Part shown: piece by piece, positions 1 to 9,180 of the stretch
Position numbering within the stretch: position 1 is the first letter of the stretch
Layout: each line of letters begins with the position of its first letter
Assembly: GCF_024813435.1 (NCBI RefSeq)
Contig: NZ_JANAEZ010000005.1
Coordinates: 248,001-312,000 of the forward strand
Origin: Cognataquiflexum gelatinilyticum
GTDB taxonomy: Bacteria > Bacteroidota > Bacteroidia > Cytophagales > Cyclobacteriaceae
Reading direction: 5' to 3'
Length of the DNA: 64,000 nucleotides
The notes under the pieces: generated by a model
Seen by the model: the letters and a program-made list of their open reading frames with translations, nothing else
What the model was told of the DNA's origin: nothing
The model's database searches: none
Position numbers and translations under genes: made by a program

Positions 1-2
1 CC

Positions 3-947
3 CAAGCTGTAACTTCCAATCCATCAGTCATCGAAGTAGGGGCGTCATCGCTGTTGCCTGCAGGAGGTTGGAATTTTGGAAGTGATGTGGTGAACCCTGA
101 TTTTCCTTTGGATAGTATTTCCACCAATTTCTTTGACATCAATTCCTCAGCAGTAGATGTTTTTGCATTGGAAATCCTGGCAGGGTCTAACCTTCCTGCT
201 GAAGGAAGTCCCAATCTGGTCTTGATAAATGAAAAGGCAGTAGGGGAATTCAAATTCGGAAGTGTGGATGAGGCTGTCGGGAAGCAATTTACAATAAATA
301 CTAACGGTGAATACCAAAATTTGCAGGTAGCAGGTGTGGTCAGGGATTTTCAGTTTCTTCCATCCATCAGAGAAATGCAAAGCTTGGTATTGCGAAACAG
401 GGAAGACCAACTTGGCTTTGCTTTGGTTAAAATTTCAAACCAAAACCAAGCTGAGACGCTTGCGGCATTGGAATCATCCTGGAAAGAAGTGAATCCGAAT
501 TCCAAGTTTTCTTACAAATTTCTGGACGAAGAGCTGTTATTCATACATCAGGTTTTGGGTGATGTATCCTCCGTGATCGGTTTGATTTCCTTTTTAGCAG
601 TATTTGTTTCTTGTTTGGGACTCTTGGGAATGGCAACCTATACCGCCCAAACGCGGATCAAAGAAATCGGGATAAGAAAAACCCTTGGGTCAAGTACGCC
701 TCAGATCGTCTTTTTATTATCTAAGGCATTTTTGGTCTTATTGGGGATCGCTGTTTTGGTAGCAGTACCATCAGCCTATTTCATCAATAATTTGTGGCTC
801 AATTTCTTCGCCTCTAGGGTTAGTATCGGAGTAGTTCCGATCGGGATTGGAGTAGGAGCTGTTTTGTTGATCAGTTTGGGGATAATCTTTTCCCAAGCTT
901 ATAGGGCGGCAACCATTAATCCCATTGAAAGTCTTAGAAATGATTAA
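3..947 (+). CDS. FtsX/MacB-family ABC permease, C-terminal part (5' end outside window)
   Basis: The frame is open to the left window edge with no stop, so this is the 3' part of a longer gene; the TTG at 54 is not a real start. What remains matches the second half of the complete paralogues downstream: a MacB-like periplasmic domain, one transmembrane helix near 570-640, the cytoplasmic coupling motif KEIGIRKTLGSS at about 660-695, two further helices, and the family C-terminus NPIESLRND. Members of this family are inner-membrane permeases that work with a LolD/MacB-type ATPase in tripartite export or lipoprotein trafficking. The substrate cannot be told. The next permease starts about 100 bases downstream across a repeat-filled gap. 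Confidence 0.9.
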   Translation, partial: QAVTSNPSVIEVGASSLLPAGGWNFGSDVVNPDFPLDSISTNFFDINSSAVDVFALEILAGSNLPAEGSPNLVLINEKAVGEFKFGSVDEAVGKQFTINTNGEYQNLQVAGVVRDFQFLPSIREMQSLVLRNREDQLGFALVKISNQNQAETLAALESSWKEVNPNSKFSYKFLDEELLFIHQVLGDVSSVIGLISFLAVFVSCLGLLGMATYTAQTRIKEIGIRKTLGSSTPQIVFLLSKAFLVLLGIAVLVAVPSAYFINNLWLNFFASRVSIGVVPIGIGVGAVLLISLGIIFSQAYRAATINPIESLRND

Positions 948-948
948 A

Positions 949-1048
949 ATCAAGGAGGATCAGGGTGACGCAACCTGACAACGAACTACACAACATTGAC
1001 AACCTGACAACAATCATAACAAATACAACCACTACAACAATTTCTTCC
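949..1048. repeat. ACAACC-type intergenic repeat run before permease 2
   Basis: From about 966 to 1040 the gap consists of irregular short units of the type GACAACCTGACAAC and ACAACCACTACAACA. The permease reading frame is open through this run from a GTG at 965, giving a spurious Thr/Asn-rich N-terminus. Comparison with the other permeases shows the true start is the ATG at 1049. Confidence 0.75.
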
Positions 1049-3466
1049 ATGCTCAAAAACTATTTCAAAATCGCCTGGCGCTCTCTTACACGAAGCAAAT
1101 GGATCGGGGCCATCAATATCCTCGGTCTGACTATTGGGATTACTGCGGCATTGTTGCTATTTATCGTAGTGCAGCACGAACTGAGTTATGATAAGTTTCA
1201 AAGCAATTATGACAAAATCTACCGGGTTGTCTCCCACGATACATATGAAAACATCACCGAAAAAACACCCGGTGTTTCCAATCCTGTGCCGGATGCCTTG
1301 ATGGCAGATCAGGGAAGGTTTGAAAAGGTGGTACCTGTGATTTCCCATTATGATGTTCAAGTCAATGTCCAATCGGATGATAAACCTTCAGAAATAAACA
1401 AATTTAGATCTGAGTCTCTGTTTTTCTCCACATCGGAATATGCAGACTTGTTTGACTTGGAGTTTTTGGCAGGAAGTGCAGGGGTCTTGAACCAACCGGA
1501 AATGGTTGTTTTGACGCGCGCAGAAGGAGACAGGTTTTTTGGATCTTGGCAAACTGCACAAGGGAAATCACTTCAGCTTACCAATGGCGTGAATTTGGAA
1601 GTAGGTGCGGTGGTAGCGGACATACCTGAAAACAGTAATTTTAATTTTGACATCTTGGTTTCTTATGAGACACTCAGATCGCATCAGGATGTATTTGGGT
1701 ATGATCTTGGAGAATGGGGGAGTACCGGGAGTAATTTTCAGGCCTATGTTTTGGTGGATCCCAATGCAGATCTGACTTTGATTCAGAGTCAGTTGGATGA
1801 TTTTTCTAAAAAGCACTTCGAAGGTCGGGGAACTTCTATTAGGACACATCACCTGCAGCCGATGAGTGATATCCATTTTAATTCTGATCTGGAGCCGCTG
1901 ACCGGAAGATTGGTCCGAAAATCAACGATACAGACTTTGATCATTGTAGGGGTTTTTATTCTGATTATGGCCTCGATCAACTTTGTCAATCTGAGCACGT
2001 CACAGGCCATCGGCAGAAGCAAAGAAATCGGCGTGCGCAAAGTGATGGGCAGCTCAAAATCCCAAATAGCTTTGCAATCCTTTGGAGAGACTTTTTTGAC
2101 CATCGCGCTGGCTTCTGTTTTGTCATTTGGATTAGCCAATCTTTTATTGCCTTTTTTGGATAAGATCGCAGATGTCCCGGCTACAATCAGTTTCTTTCAG
2201 CAGCCTATTTTATTTTTTATGTTGGCTTTGATATCTATCCTGACCTTGCTCGCAGGCTTTTATCCTGCCATGATTATTTCCAAATTTCAGCCTATCCGCG
2301 CATTGAAAAACAAGTTTCAAGGCGCAGAGATAGGAGGCGTTTCTATCAGAAGAGGTTTGGTGGTATTGCAGTTTGCCATTGCACAGATCCTGATGATCGG
2401 TACATTGATTGCAATCAGACAGATGAATCTGGTTCAAAATACTGACCTTGGCTTTAACAAGGATGCGGTTTACTTTATCGATGTACCTACTGATTCCAAA
2501 TCAGATGTTCGGATTGAAGGATTCAAGCAGCAGTTACTGGGGATTCCCGGCGTGATAGGAGCGAGTATGGCTTCAGATGTACCCTCCTCGGACAACAACT
2601 CCGCTTCGAATTTTTATTTTGACAACAAGAGTAAGGACATTGTTTTTCCTGCTTTTCTCAAGTTTGCAGACGAGGACTATTTTGATTTGTATGAAATGGA
2701 ATTTGTTGCGGGTCAGGGATATCCTATGAGTGATACCATCCGAAATGTGGTGATCAACGAGACCATGGCGAAGAAACTTTTGATTCCATCCCCGGAGGAA
2801 GCCATCGGCAAAAACATCCGACTAGGAGGTGGCGGAGATTGGGTTCCCATCACAGGTGTGGTAAAAGATTTCACGGTCAATTCACTTCGCGAAGAAATTA
2901 AGCAATTGCTGATTACGAGTAACAAACCAAACTACAGGCAAGTTGCGGTTCGCCTTGACAGATCTGCGCAAAAGGCAACACTGGAGGCGATTCAGGGAAA
3001 GTTTGAAGAAATATATCCGGAACAAATTTACAGCGGAAATTTTCTTGATGAATCTATTGCCGCGTTTTATGAAAGCGAGCAGAAGCTGGCTTTGGTTTAT
3101 AAAATATTTGCGGTGCTTTCCATTTTGATTTCCTGTATCGGACTTTATGGCTTGGTGTCATTTATGGTGGGTCAAAAAGTAAAAGAAATTGGAATTCGAA
3201 AAGTCCTTGGCGCATCGGTAACACAGATTACCTTGATGCTTTCCAAGGAATTTATCTTAATGGTTTTGCTGGCATTTGTGATTGCCATTCCGCTAGCCTA
3301 TTTCATGGTGCAGGAATGGTTGGCTTCCTTTGCCTTCAAAACCCCGATGTCGGTCGGTTTATTCTTTTCAGTGATGTTAGTTTCCCTGCTGATCACCGCA
3401 TTGACGGTAGGATCTAAAGCAATAAAAGCAGCCATTGCTAATCCGGTGGATAGTTTGACGGATGAA
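1049..3466 (+). CDS. FtsX/MacB-family ABC permease (array member 2)
   Basis: About 806 residues. The start is set at the ATG giving MLKNYFKIAWRSL, which aligns with the N-terminus of all paralogues here; an upstream GTG at 965 would translate intergenic repeat. Layout: TM1 about 19-43, first MacB-like periplasmic domain about 45-290, three helices about 295-412, a fifth helix about 436-456, second periplasmic domain about 460-680, three helices about 681-790. The two coupling motifs KEIGVRKVMGSS (about 324) and KEIGIRKVLGAS (about 712) contact the ATPase in this family. The C-terminus reads NPVDSLTDE. It is the second of seven co-directional paralogues with no ATPase among them, so it probably relies on a distant or shared ATPase. 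The cargo is unknown. Confidence 0.93.
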
Positions 3467-3469
3467 TAA

Positions 3470-3760
3470 ATAGACAAAAGATTTGAGACGTGAGATATGA
3501 GACGCAAAGAATCAAGAAGCAAGAAAAAAGACTTGGGGAAATAGGAATTAGGAATGATGAATTAATAATGAAAAATGAAGGATCCAGAAAATCCGACAAC
3601 AATGGCCACCAACAGACCAAATCCACCAATTAGATCTGAGATTCTTCGCTACACTCAGAAAGACGGTTCACGAAACCAGACAACCTGACAACGCAAAGCA
3701 GATAACAATTAAAACTATTACAACCACCATAACCACTACAACCACTTTAATTTTCTTCCT
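3470..3760. repeat. Composite intergenic repeat block before permease 3
   Basis: Ordered modules are visible: an AGAAGCAAGA/GAGACG-type run (about 3478-3535), an AATTAATAATGAAAAATG-type module (about 3545-3580), a fragment of the hairpin element (about 3636-3668, GAGATTCTTCGCTACACTCA), and an ACAACC/ATTACAACC run (about 3675-3750). No coding potential is credible here. Confidence 0.7.
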
Positions 3761-6217
3761 ATGTTCAAAAACATCTTCAAAACCGCAATCAGGAGTTTTT
3801 GGAAAACCAAAACGATCTCCTTGATCAATGTACTAGGCCTTTCCCTTGGTATAGCGATCTGCATTATCATTTCCCTGTTTTTGTTTAATGAACTGAGTTA
3901 CGACAAGCATCACACAAATGCGGAGCGGATTTACAGGGTAAAATCCGACATCATATTCGGCGGAAACAGTTTCAATATGATCCAATGCCCTGCACCCATG
4001 GCTGAGGCCATGCCACTTGAGATTCCTGAAGTGGAAGCAGCAGTTCACTTTAGGAGTCAGGGATCATTTTTGGTCAAAAGGGAAGAAGATAACATTAAGG
4101 AAAATGATGTTGTCTATGCCGGTAAGGACTTTTTCAAAGTTTTTACTGTACCCTTGTTGGAAGGCAATGTTGAAGGTGCTTTGGATGAACCCAATACAAT
4201 GGCCATCAGCAAAAAAACCGCGGACAAATTCTTCCCTAATGAAAGTGCCGTAGGCAAAACCCTGATTTTGGACAATAAATCCAATTATAAAATCACAGCT
4301 GTTTATGAAGACATGCCGGTCAACAGCCATTTTCATTTTGATCTGATCTTGGCTGCAGCCGGATTGGAAGAAGCTCAATCCACTTTTTGGTTGAGCAATA
4401 ATTTTCCCACTTACCTTTTACTCCATGAAGGTGCTGATCCAGCTGCTGTCGATGCCAAACTCAAGGAAATGATCCAAACCCATGTTGTCCCGGCTTTGGG
4501 ACAGGTGATGGGAGAAAGTTTTAGCCTGACGGAGTTTGAATCAAGCGGAAACAAAATTGATTATTCGCTTCAGCCTTTGCTTGATATCCACCTTTACAGT
4601 AACCTTCAAGGTGAGTTTGAACCCAATTTCAACATCACCTACATCTACATGTTTGCTGCCATCGCGGTATTTATTCTGTTGATAGCCTGTATCAATTTCA
4701 TGAACCTTTCCACTGCAAGGTCTTCAAGCCGCGCCAAAGAGGTGGGAGTGAGAAAAGCGCTTGGATCGGGTAAGAAAGATCTGATGTGGCAATTTTTGAC
4801 CGAAACCTTTTTGATGAGTTTGTTCTCTTTTATTGTCGCGTTGGCGATAACTGTCTTTTTGCTTCCGTTTTTCAACGAGCTTTCAAACCGCTCATTGGAG
4901 ATTCCTTATTCCGACATTTTGTTTTACGTTAGCTTACTAGGAGGTGCGCTTTTCGTGGGACTTTTGGCAGGAATTTATCCTTCCTTTTTCCTTGCAGCCT
5001 TTGAACCGATAAAAGTTTTGAAAGGCAATTTGTCCGGCAGAAAAGGAAGTGGGTCTGTTAGAAGCAGCCTGGTAGTATTTCAGTTTGCAATCTCTATTAT
5101 CCTGATCATTGCCACAGTTTCAGTATTCAGTCAGCTTAATTATATTCAGAAAAAGGAGCTCGGCTTCAACAAAGACCAAGTGATCATGGTGGAGGACATC
5201 TATGCCCTTGGAGATCAGGCGCAGTCCTTCAAAGACGAAATCGTGCAAAGCAGTTTGGTGGATGTGGGGACATTCAGCGGTTTTCTGCCTGTTTCCGGTA
5301 CTTGGAGATCAGACAATCCATGGTGGGGTGAAGGCAAAGATCCAAAGCAGCAGGAGAACTTGGTAAGTCTTCAGAACTGGTCTGTTGATTTTGACTATAT
5401 CAAAACTTTGGGAATGAAAATCGTAGAAGGGAGGGATTTTTCCGTGGAATTTCCTTCTGACTCCAATGCAGTGATACTAAATCAAACTGCCTTGAAGAAC
5501 TTTAATCTGGAAGGAAATCCGATTGGACAGCGGATAGCCACTTTTTCCGGAAATCCTACAGATGGATTATCCAATATGGATTTGGAATACAAGACCATCG
5601 TGGGGATTGTCGAAAACTTCCACTTTGAATCCCTAAAGGAAAATATCAATGCCGTAATGATTTATCCCAGCAAAAGGCCTCAGGGATTTGCCTCTTTTAA
5701 GTTCAATGCCAAGGACAGTAAAGAAGTTATAGATCTGGTCGAATCAAAATGGAGGTCAATAGCACCGGGTCAACCCTTCAACTATTCATTCCTTGATGAT
5801 AAGTTTGGCGATATGTACAAAGCCGAGTCCCGTATCGGAAAGGTTTTCGCTTCCTTTACCGTCATAGCCATTTTTATAGCCTGTCTCGGTTTATTTGCCT
5901 TGACAGCCTATACTGCAGAGCAAAGAAGAAAAGAAATCGGTATCAGAAAAGCACTTGGGGCAAGTGTGGGAGGGATAGTTTTCTTGCTTTCTCAAGAGTT
6001 TACCAAACTGGTTTTGATTGCTTTTGTCTTTGCTGCGCCTCTGGCTTGGTATGGCATGAGTCAGTGGCTGGAAGATTATCAATTCAGGATTGACTTAGGT
6101 TGGGAGATTTTTGTATTTTCTGCCTTGGGTGTTTTGTTGGTAGCGTGGGGAGTTATGGGAGTCCAATCTGTCCGTGCGGCAATGGCTAATCCGGTTGATT
6201 CTTTGAGAAGCGAGTGA
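3761..6217 (+). CDS. FtsX/MacB-family ABC permease (array member 3)
   Basis: 818 residues starting MFKNIFKTAIRSFW. TM1 spans about 20-42. It is followed by the first periplasmic domain, a first FtsX triplet of helices starting near 295, a single helix near 440-460, the second periplasmic domain, and a final FtsX triplet near 690-805. Coupling motifs are KEVGVRKALGSG (about 326) and KEIGIRKALGAS (about 724). The C-terminus is NPVDSLRSE. The last bases of the gene, TTTGAGAAGCGAG before TGA, are repeated immediately after the stop codon, which ties the gene end to the intergenic repeat family. An inner-membrane permease with unknown cargo; no ATPase gene is adjacent. Confidence 0.94.
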   Translation: MFKNIFKTAIRSFWKTKTISLINVLGLSLGIAICIIISLFLFNELSYDKHHTNAERIYRVKSDIIFGGNSFNMIQCPAPMAEAMPLEIPEVEAAVHFRSQGSFLVKREEDNIKENDVVYAGKDFFKVFTVPLLEGNVEGALDEPNTMAISKKTADKFFPNESAVGKTLILDNKSNYKITAVYEDMPVNSHFHFDLILAAAGLEEAQSTFWLSNNFPTYLLLHEGADPAAVDAKLKEMIQTHVVPALGQVMGESFSLTEFESSGNKIDYSLQPLLDIHLYSNLQGEFEPNFNITYIYMFAAIAVFILLIACINFMNLSTARSSSRAKEVGVRKALGSGKKDLMWQFLTETFLMSLFSFIVALAITVFLLPFFNELSNRSLEIPYSDILFYVSLLGGALFVGLLAGIYPSFFLAAFEPIKVLKGNLSGRKGSGSVRSSLVVFQFAISIILIIATVSVFSQLNYIQKKELGFNKDQVIMVEDIYALGDQAQSFKDEIVQSSLVDVGTFSGFLPVSGTWRSDNPWWGEGKDPKQQENLVSLQNWSVDFDYIKTLGMKIVEGRDFSVEFPSDSNAVILNQTALKNFNLEGNPIGQRIATFSGNPTDGLSNMDLEYKTIVGIVENFHFESLKENINAVMIYPSKRPQGFASFKFNAKDSKEVIDLVESKWRSIAPGQPFNYSFLDDKFGDMYKAESRIGKVFASFTVIAIFIACLGLFALTAYTAEQRRKEIGIRKALGASVGGIVFLLSQEFTKLVLIAFVFAAPLAWYGMSQWLEDYQFRIDLGWEIFVFSALGVLLVAWGVMGVQSVRAAMANPVDSLRSE

Positions 6218-6342
6218 TTTGAGAAGCGAGACTTTGAGAATTCATAATGATGAATTAATAATTAAGAATGACGGATCCCGAAAACCCGACAACAATGACA
6301 ACTTGATAACAATTAGAACAATTACAACCAAATAAAACCCCC
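6218..6342. repeat. Composite intergenic repeat block before permease 4
   Basis: A short version of the block: TTTGAGAAGCGAGAC directly after the stop codon, an AATTAATAATTAAGAATGAC module (about 6251-6272), then a GACAAC/ATTACAACC run (about 6281-6336). The hairpin is missing apart from the shared GACGGAT tail. Confidence 0.7.
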
Positions 6343-8793
6343 ATGATCCACCGCCATTTGAAAACCACACTTCGCTTCCTTTGGAGACAAAGACTGTTTA
6401 CAGGGTTGAATATTCTAGGATTGGCGATTGGCATTGCTTCAAGCTGGATGATTTACAGGATCGTGGATTTTGAGTATAGTTATGATAAGGACCTTCCTCA
6501 TAAGGAGAGGACATTTAGGCTCATAACTGGGGCGGTTTATGATGAAGGAGAATCAAGGTATGGAGGTGTGTCTGCACCAATCTATCAGGCTATCCGGGAG
6601 GAAGTTTCGGGTGTAGAGAAAGCTGTCCCTGTTTTTGGACAGTGGATAGGGAGCGTGGAAATTTCTCAGAAGGTAGGAAAACCAATACTCGTCGAAGATC
6701 AGGAGGGAATAGTGGCTGTCGATGAATCCTACTTTGAAATGGTTCCTTATACTTGGTTGGTGGGAAATTCCGCTTCAAGTTTTGAAAATCCCAATAATGT
6801 TGTTCTTACCGAAAACCGGGCAAGGGAATATTTTCCCCAATTGAAAATTGAAGAAATACTGGGAAAACCTTTGGTCTATAATGGGGAAATCCAAAAAACC
6901 ATTTCCGGAATTGTCAAGGACTTGGAAGGTCCTACGGAATTTACCGCTCAGGAATTCATTTACCTCAAGCCGGAAGTTTACGCTCTTGGCGATTGGACCA
7001 ATACGAATGGATCGGATAAACTCTATCTCAGGTTTTTTGAAGATTCCGATCCGGTGACGGTTTTGGAACAGATCAACGAACTATCAGCTTCCAAATGGGA
7101 TGAGTTTAACAAAAACCGGGAGCAAAATCTCTCTGTAAAAAAATGGTATGAATTGCTTCCAATTTCAGAATCCCACTTTTCGACCCATATCAATGACTAT
7201 AATTTAAGAAAAGCAAGCAAGCCTGTGATTTATGGACTCATTGGCATCGGCGGATTTCTTTTGCTCTTGGCCTGCATCAATTACATCAACCTCAGCACTG
7301 TGCAATTACCTCAAAGGAGTAAGGAAATAGGTGTCAGAAAGACGTTGGGAGGAGGAAGGGTTCAGCTGATCTCCCAGATATTAGGGGAGACATTGATCAC
7401 CGTTTTGCTTTCAATAATTCTGGCATTTTTCCTTTCCAATTTCGCTTTCAAGCTTTTGGGAGATCTCATTCCTCAAGGAACTTTGGAGTATTCAAACCAT
7501 ATCGGAGCGGCTGTCTTCTTGGTTTTGCTTGTCTTGTTGTCAACCATGATGTCAGGAATTTATCCTGCTTGGCTCATCGCAAAGGTCAGGCCTATCAATA
7601 TCATGCGTGGTCCAACTATTGTCAATACCGGAACAGGCAAGTTGACTTTGAGAAAGGGCCTGATTGTATTTCAATTTACCATCGCTCAAGTGTTCATTAT
7701 CGGAGCGTTGGTCGTGGGACAACAGTTGAAATATGTGCTGCAAAAAGACCTGGGATTCAATAAAGAAGCGATTGTCCTTGTGGATATTCCCATCAAAATA
7801 CTGTGGGACTCAGCCTTGCAGATCAAATCATTTCCTTTGCAAGAGGAATTGAAAAATGTCGAAGGTGTTCAAAAAGTCTCCTTAGGTAGTGAACCGTTGG
7901 CTACCGGATACAATTCGGCCCCATTTGCCTATATGGATGAAAACAGCGGTGTTTCCACAGAAAGACAACTCAATATCAAATGGGTTGATACCAATTACCT
8001 CGATGTATATGATATTGAGTTGGTTGCCGGAAGGAATATTGAATCTTCAGAAACTGAAAACGAATACCTGATCAATGAGACCGCGGCTAAGGCTTATGGA
8101 TTTTCAAGCCCTCAGTATGCCATCGGGAAATTTATCAATAGAAGAGAGGGAGAAGCATTTCCTATCATAGGGGTGGTTAAGGATTTCCATATCAAAGATT
8201 TTTATACAGGAATTGAGCCCCTAGTCATGATTCATGAAAAGTCAAATCTTGGGACCTTCAATATCAAACTCAACAGCAATGATCCTTCACAATGGCAAAA
8301 GAGTCTGGCCGAAATAGAGGAAAAATGGTACAGCTTCTATCCGCCTGAGACCTTTTCATATAAGTTTTACGACGAAGCCTTGGAAGCCATTTATGTGCAG
8401 GAGCGGAATCTTTCAAAGCTTATCAACCTGACCACAGCTATTGCAATTGTGATCAGCTGTCTGGGATTGTTTGGACTGGCCTCGCTCACGGCCTTCCAAA
8501 GGACAAAAGAAATCGGAATCCGAAAAATATTAGGCGCAAATGTCGCGGGAATAGTTGCCATGCTTTCCAAGGACTTTGTCAAACTGGTAATTATCGCCAT
8601 CCTGATTGCTTCTCCATTTGCTTGGTGGGCAGTGGATAAATGGTTGGAAGATTTTGCTTATAAGGTAACTGTCAATTGGTGGATCTTCGGATTTGCAGGA
8701 TTGCTTGCTGCGGGGATAGCGATGTTGACCGTCGGCTTCCAATCCATTAAAGTTGCGATCCGGAATCCGGTGGACAGTTTAAGAAACGAGTGA
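6343..8793 (+). CDS. FtsX/MacB-family ABC permease (array member 4)
   Basis: 816 residues starting MIHRHLKTTLRFLWRQRLF. It has the same two-module plan as its neighbours: TM1 about 20-42, two large periplasmic MacB-like domains, and two FtsX helix triplets. Coupling motifs are KEIGVRKTLGGG (about 327) and KEIGIRKILGAN (about 722). The C-terminus is NPVDSLRNE. Sequence between paralogues has diverged strongly in the periplasmic domains while the membrane and coupling segments are conserved, as expected if the copies handle different cargo or partners. No ATPase is adjacent. Confidence 0.94.
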   Translation: MIHRHLKTTLRFLWRQRLFTGLNILGLAIGIASSWMIYRIVDFEYSYDKDLPHKERTFRLITGAVYDEGESRYGGVSAPIYQAIREEVSGVEKAVPVFGQWIGSVEISQKVGKPILVEDQEGIVAVDESYFEMVPYTWLVGNSASSFENPNNVVLTENRAREYFPQLKIEEILGKPLVYNGEIQKTISGIVKDLEGPTEFTAQEFIYLKPEVYALGDWTNTNGSDKLYLRFFEDSDPVTVLEQINELSASKWDEFNKNREQNLSVKKWYELLPISESHFSTHINDYNLRKASKPVIYGLIGIGGFLLLLACINYINLSTVQLPQRSKEIGVRKTLGGGRVQLISQILGETLITVLLSIILAFFLSNFAFKLLGDLIPQGTLEYSNHIGAAVFLVLLVLLSTMMSGIYPAWLIAKVRPINIMRGPTIVNTGTGKLTLRKGLIVFQFTIAQVFIIGALVVGQQLKYVLQKDLGFNKEAIVLVDIPIKILWDSALQIKSFPLQEELKNVEGVQKVSLGSEPLATGYNSAPFAYMDENSGVSTERQLNIKWVDTNYLDVYDIELVAGRNIESSETENEYLINETAAKAYGFSSPQYAIGKFINRREGEAFPIIGVVKDFHIKDFYTGIEPLVMIHEKSNLGTFNIKLNSNDPSQWQKSLAEIEEKWYSFYPPETFSYKFYDEALEAIYVQERNLSKLINLTTAIAIVISCLGLFGLASLTAFQRTKEIGIRKILGANVAGIVAMLSKDFVKLVIIAILIASPFAWWAVDKWLEDFAYKVTVNWWIFGFAGLLAAGIAMLTVGFQSIKVAIRNPVDSLRNE

Positions 8794-9180
8794 TTTTAGA
8801 GGCGAGAAGCGAGACATGAGACACGAGACAGATTCGCGAAAAGGAGAAGAAATCGTTATTGAACAAAGTATTATATACCAAGTACCAAGCCTCTTGAAAA
8901 GAAGCAAGATGCGAGAAGCGATAAGCGAGATTTACAGAAATGATGAATTATGAATGAATAATTAAGAATTTCGGATTCAGAATGAAAAATGAAATAAACA
9001 TCGGTCGTCACTCTGAACGCAGTGAAGAGTCTCAGAAAAATGAGATTCATCACCTCCGCAGGCTCCGGTTCAGAATGACGGATTCCGACAACCAGACAAC
9101 TTGACAACCCGAAAACCATTATAACAATTACAACCACTATAACCATTACAACAATCACAACCACTAAATCCCCTTCCCTT
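8794..9180. repeat. Composite intergenic repeat block before permease 5, with REP-like hairpin
   Basis: The fullest example of the block: AGAAGCGAGA/GAGACACGAGAC runs (about 8796-8935), an AATGAATAATTAAGAATT module (about 8938-8970), the hairpin element (9007-9079), then a GACAACC/ATAACAATTACAACC run (about 9085-9168). A minus-strand open frame at 8871-9452 covers this block and the start of the next gene and is not credible as a gene. Confidence 0.75.
9007..9079. repeat. REP-like hairpin element, copy 1
   Basis: The outer arms GTCACTCTGAAC and GTTCAGAATGAC pair imperfectly, and the inner arms GAGTCTC and GAGATTC close the stem-loop. The same element recurs at 14388-14459, with partial copies near 3636, 17080, 22500 and 45960. 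It belongs to the widespread type of intergenic palindrome carrying GTCA(C/T)TCTGA arms. Confidence 0.75.
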
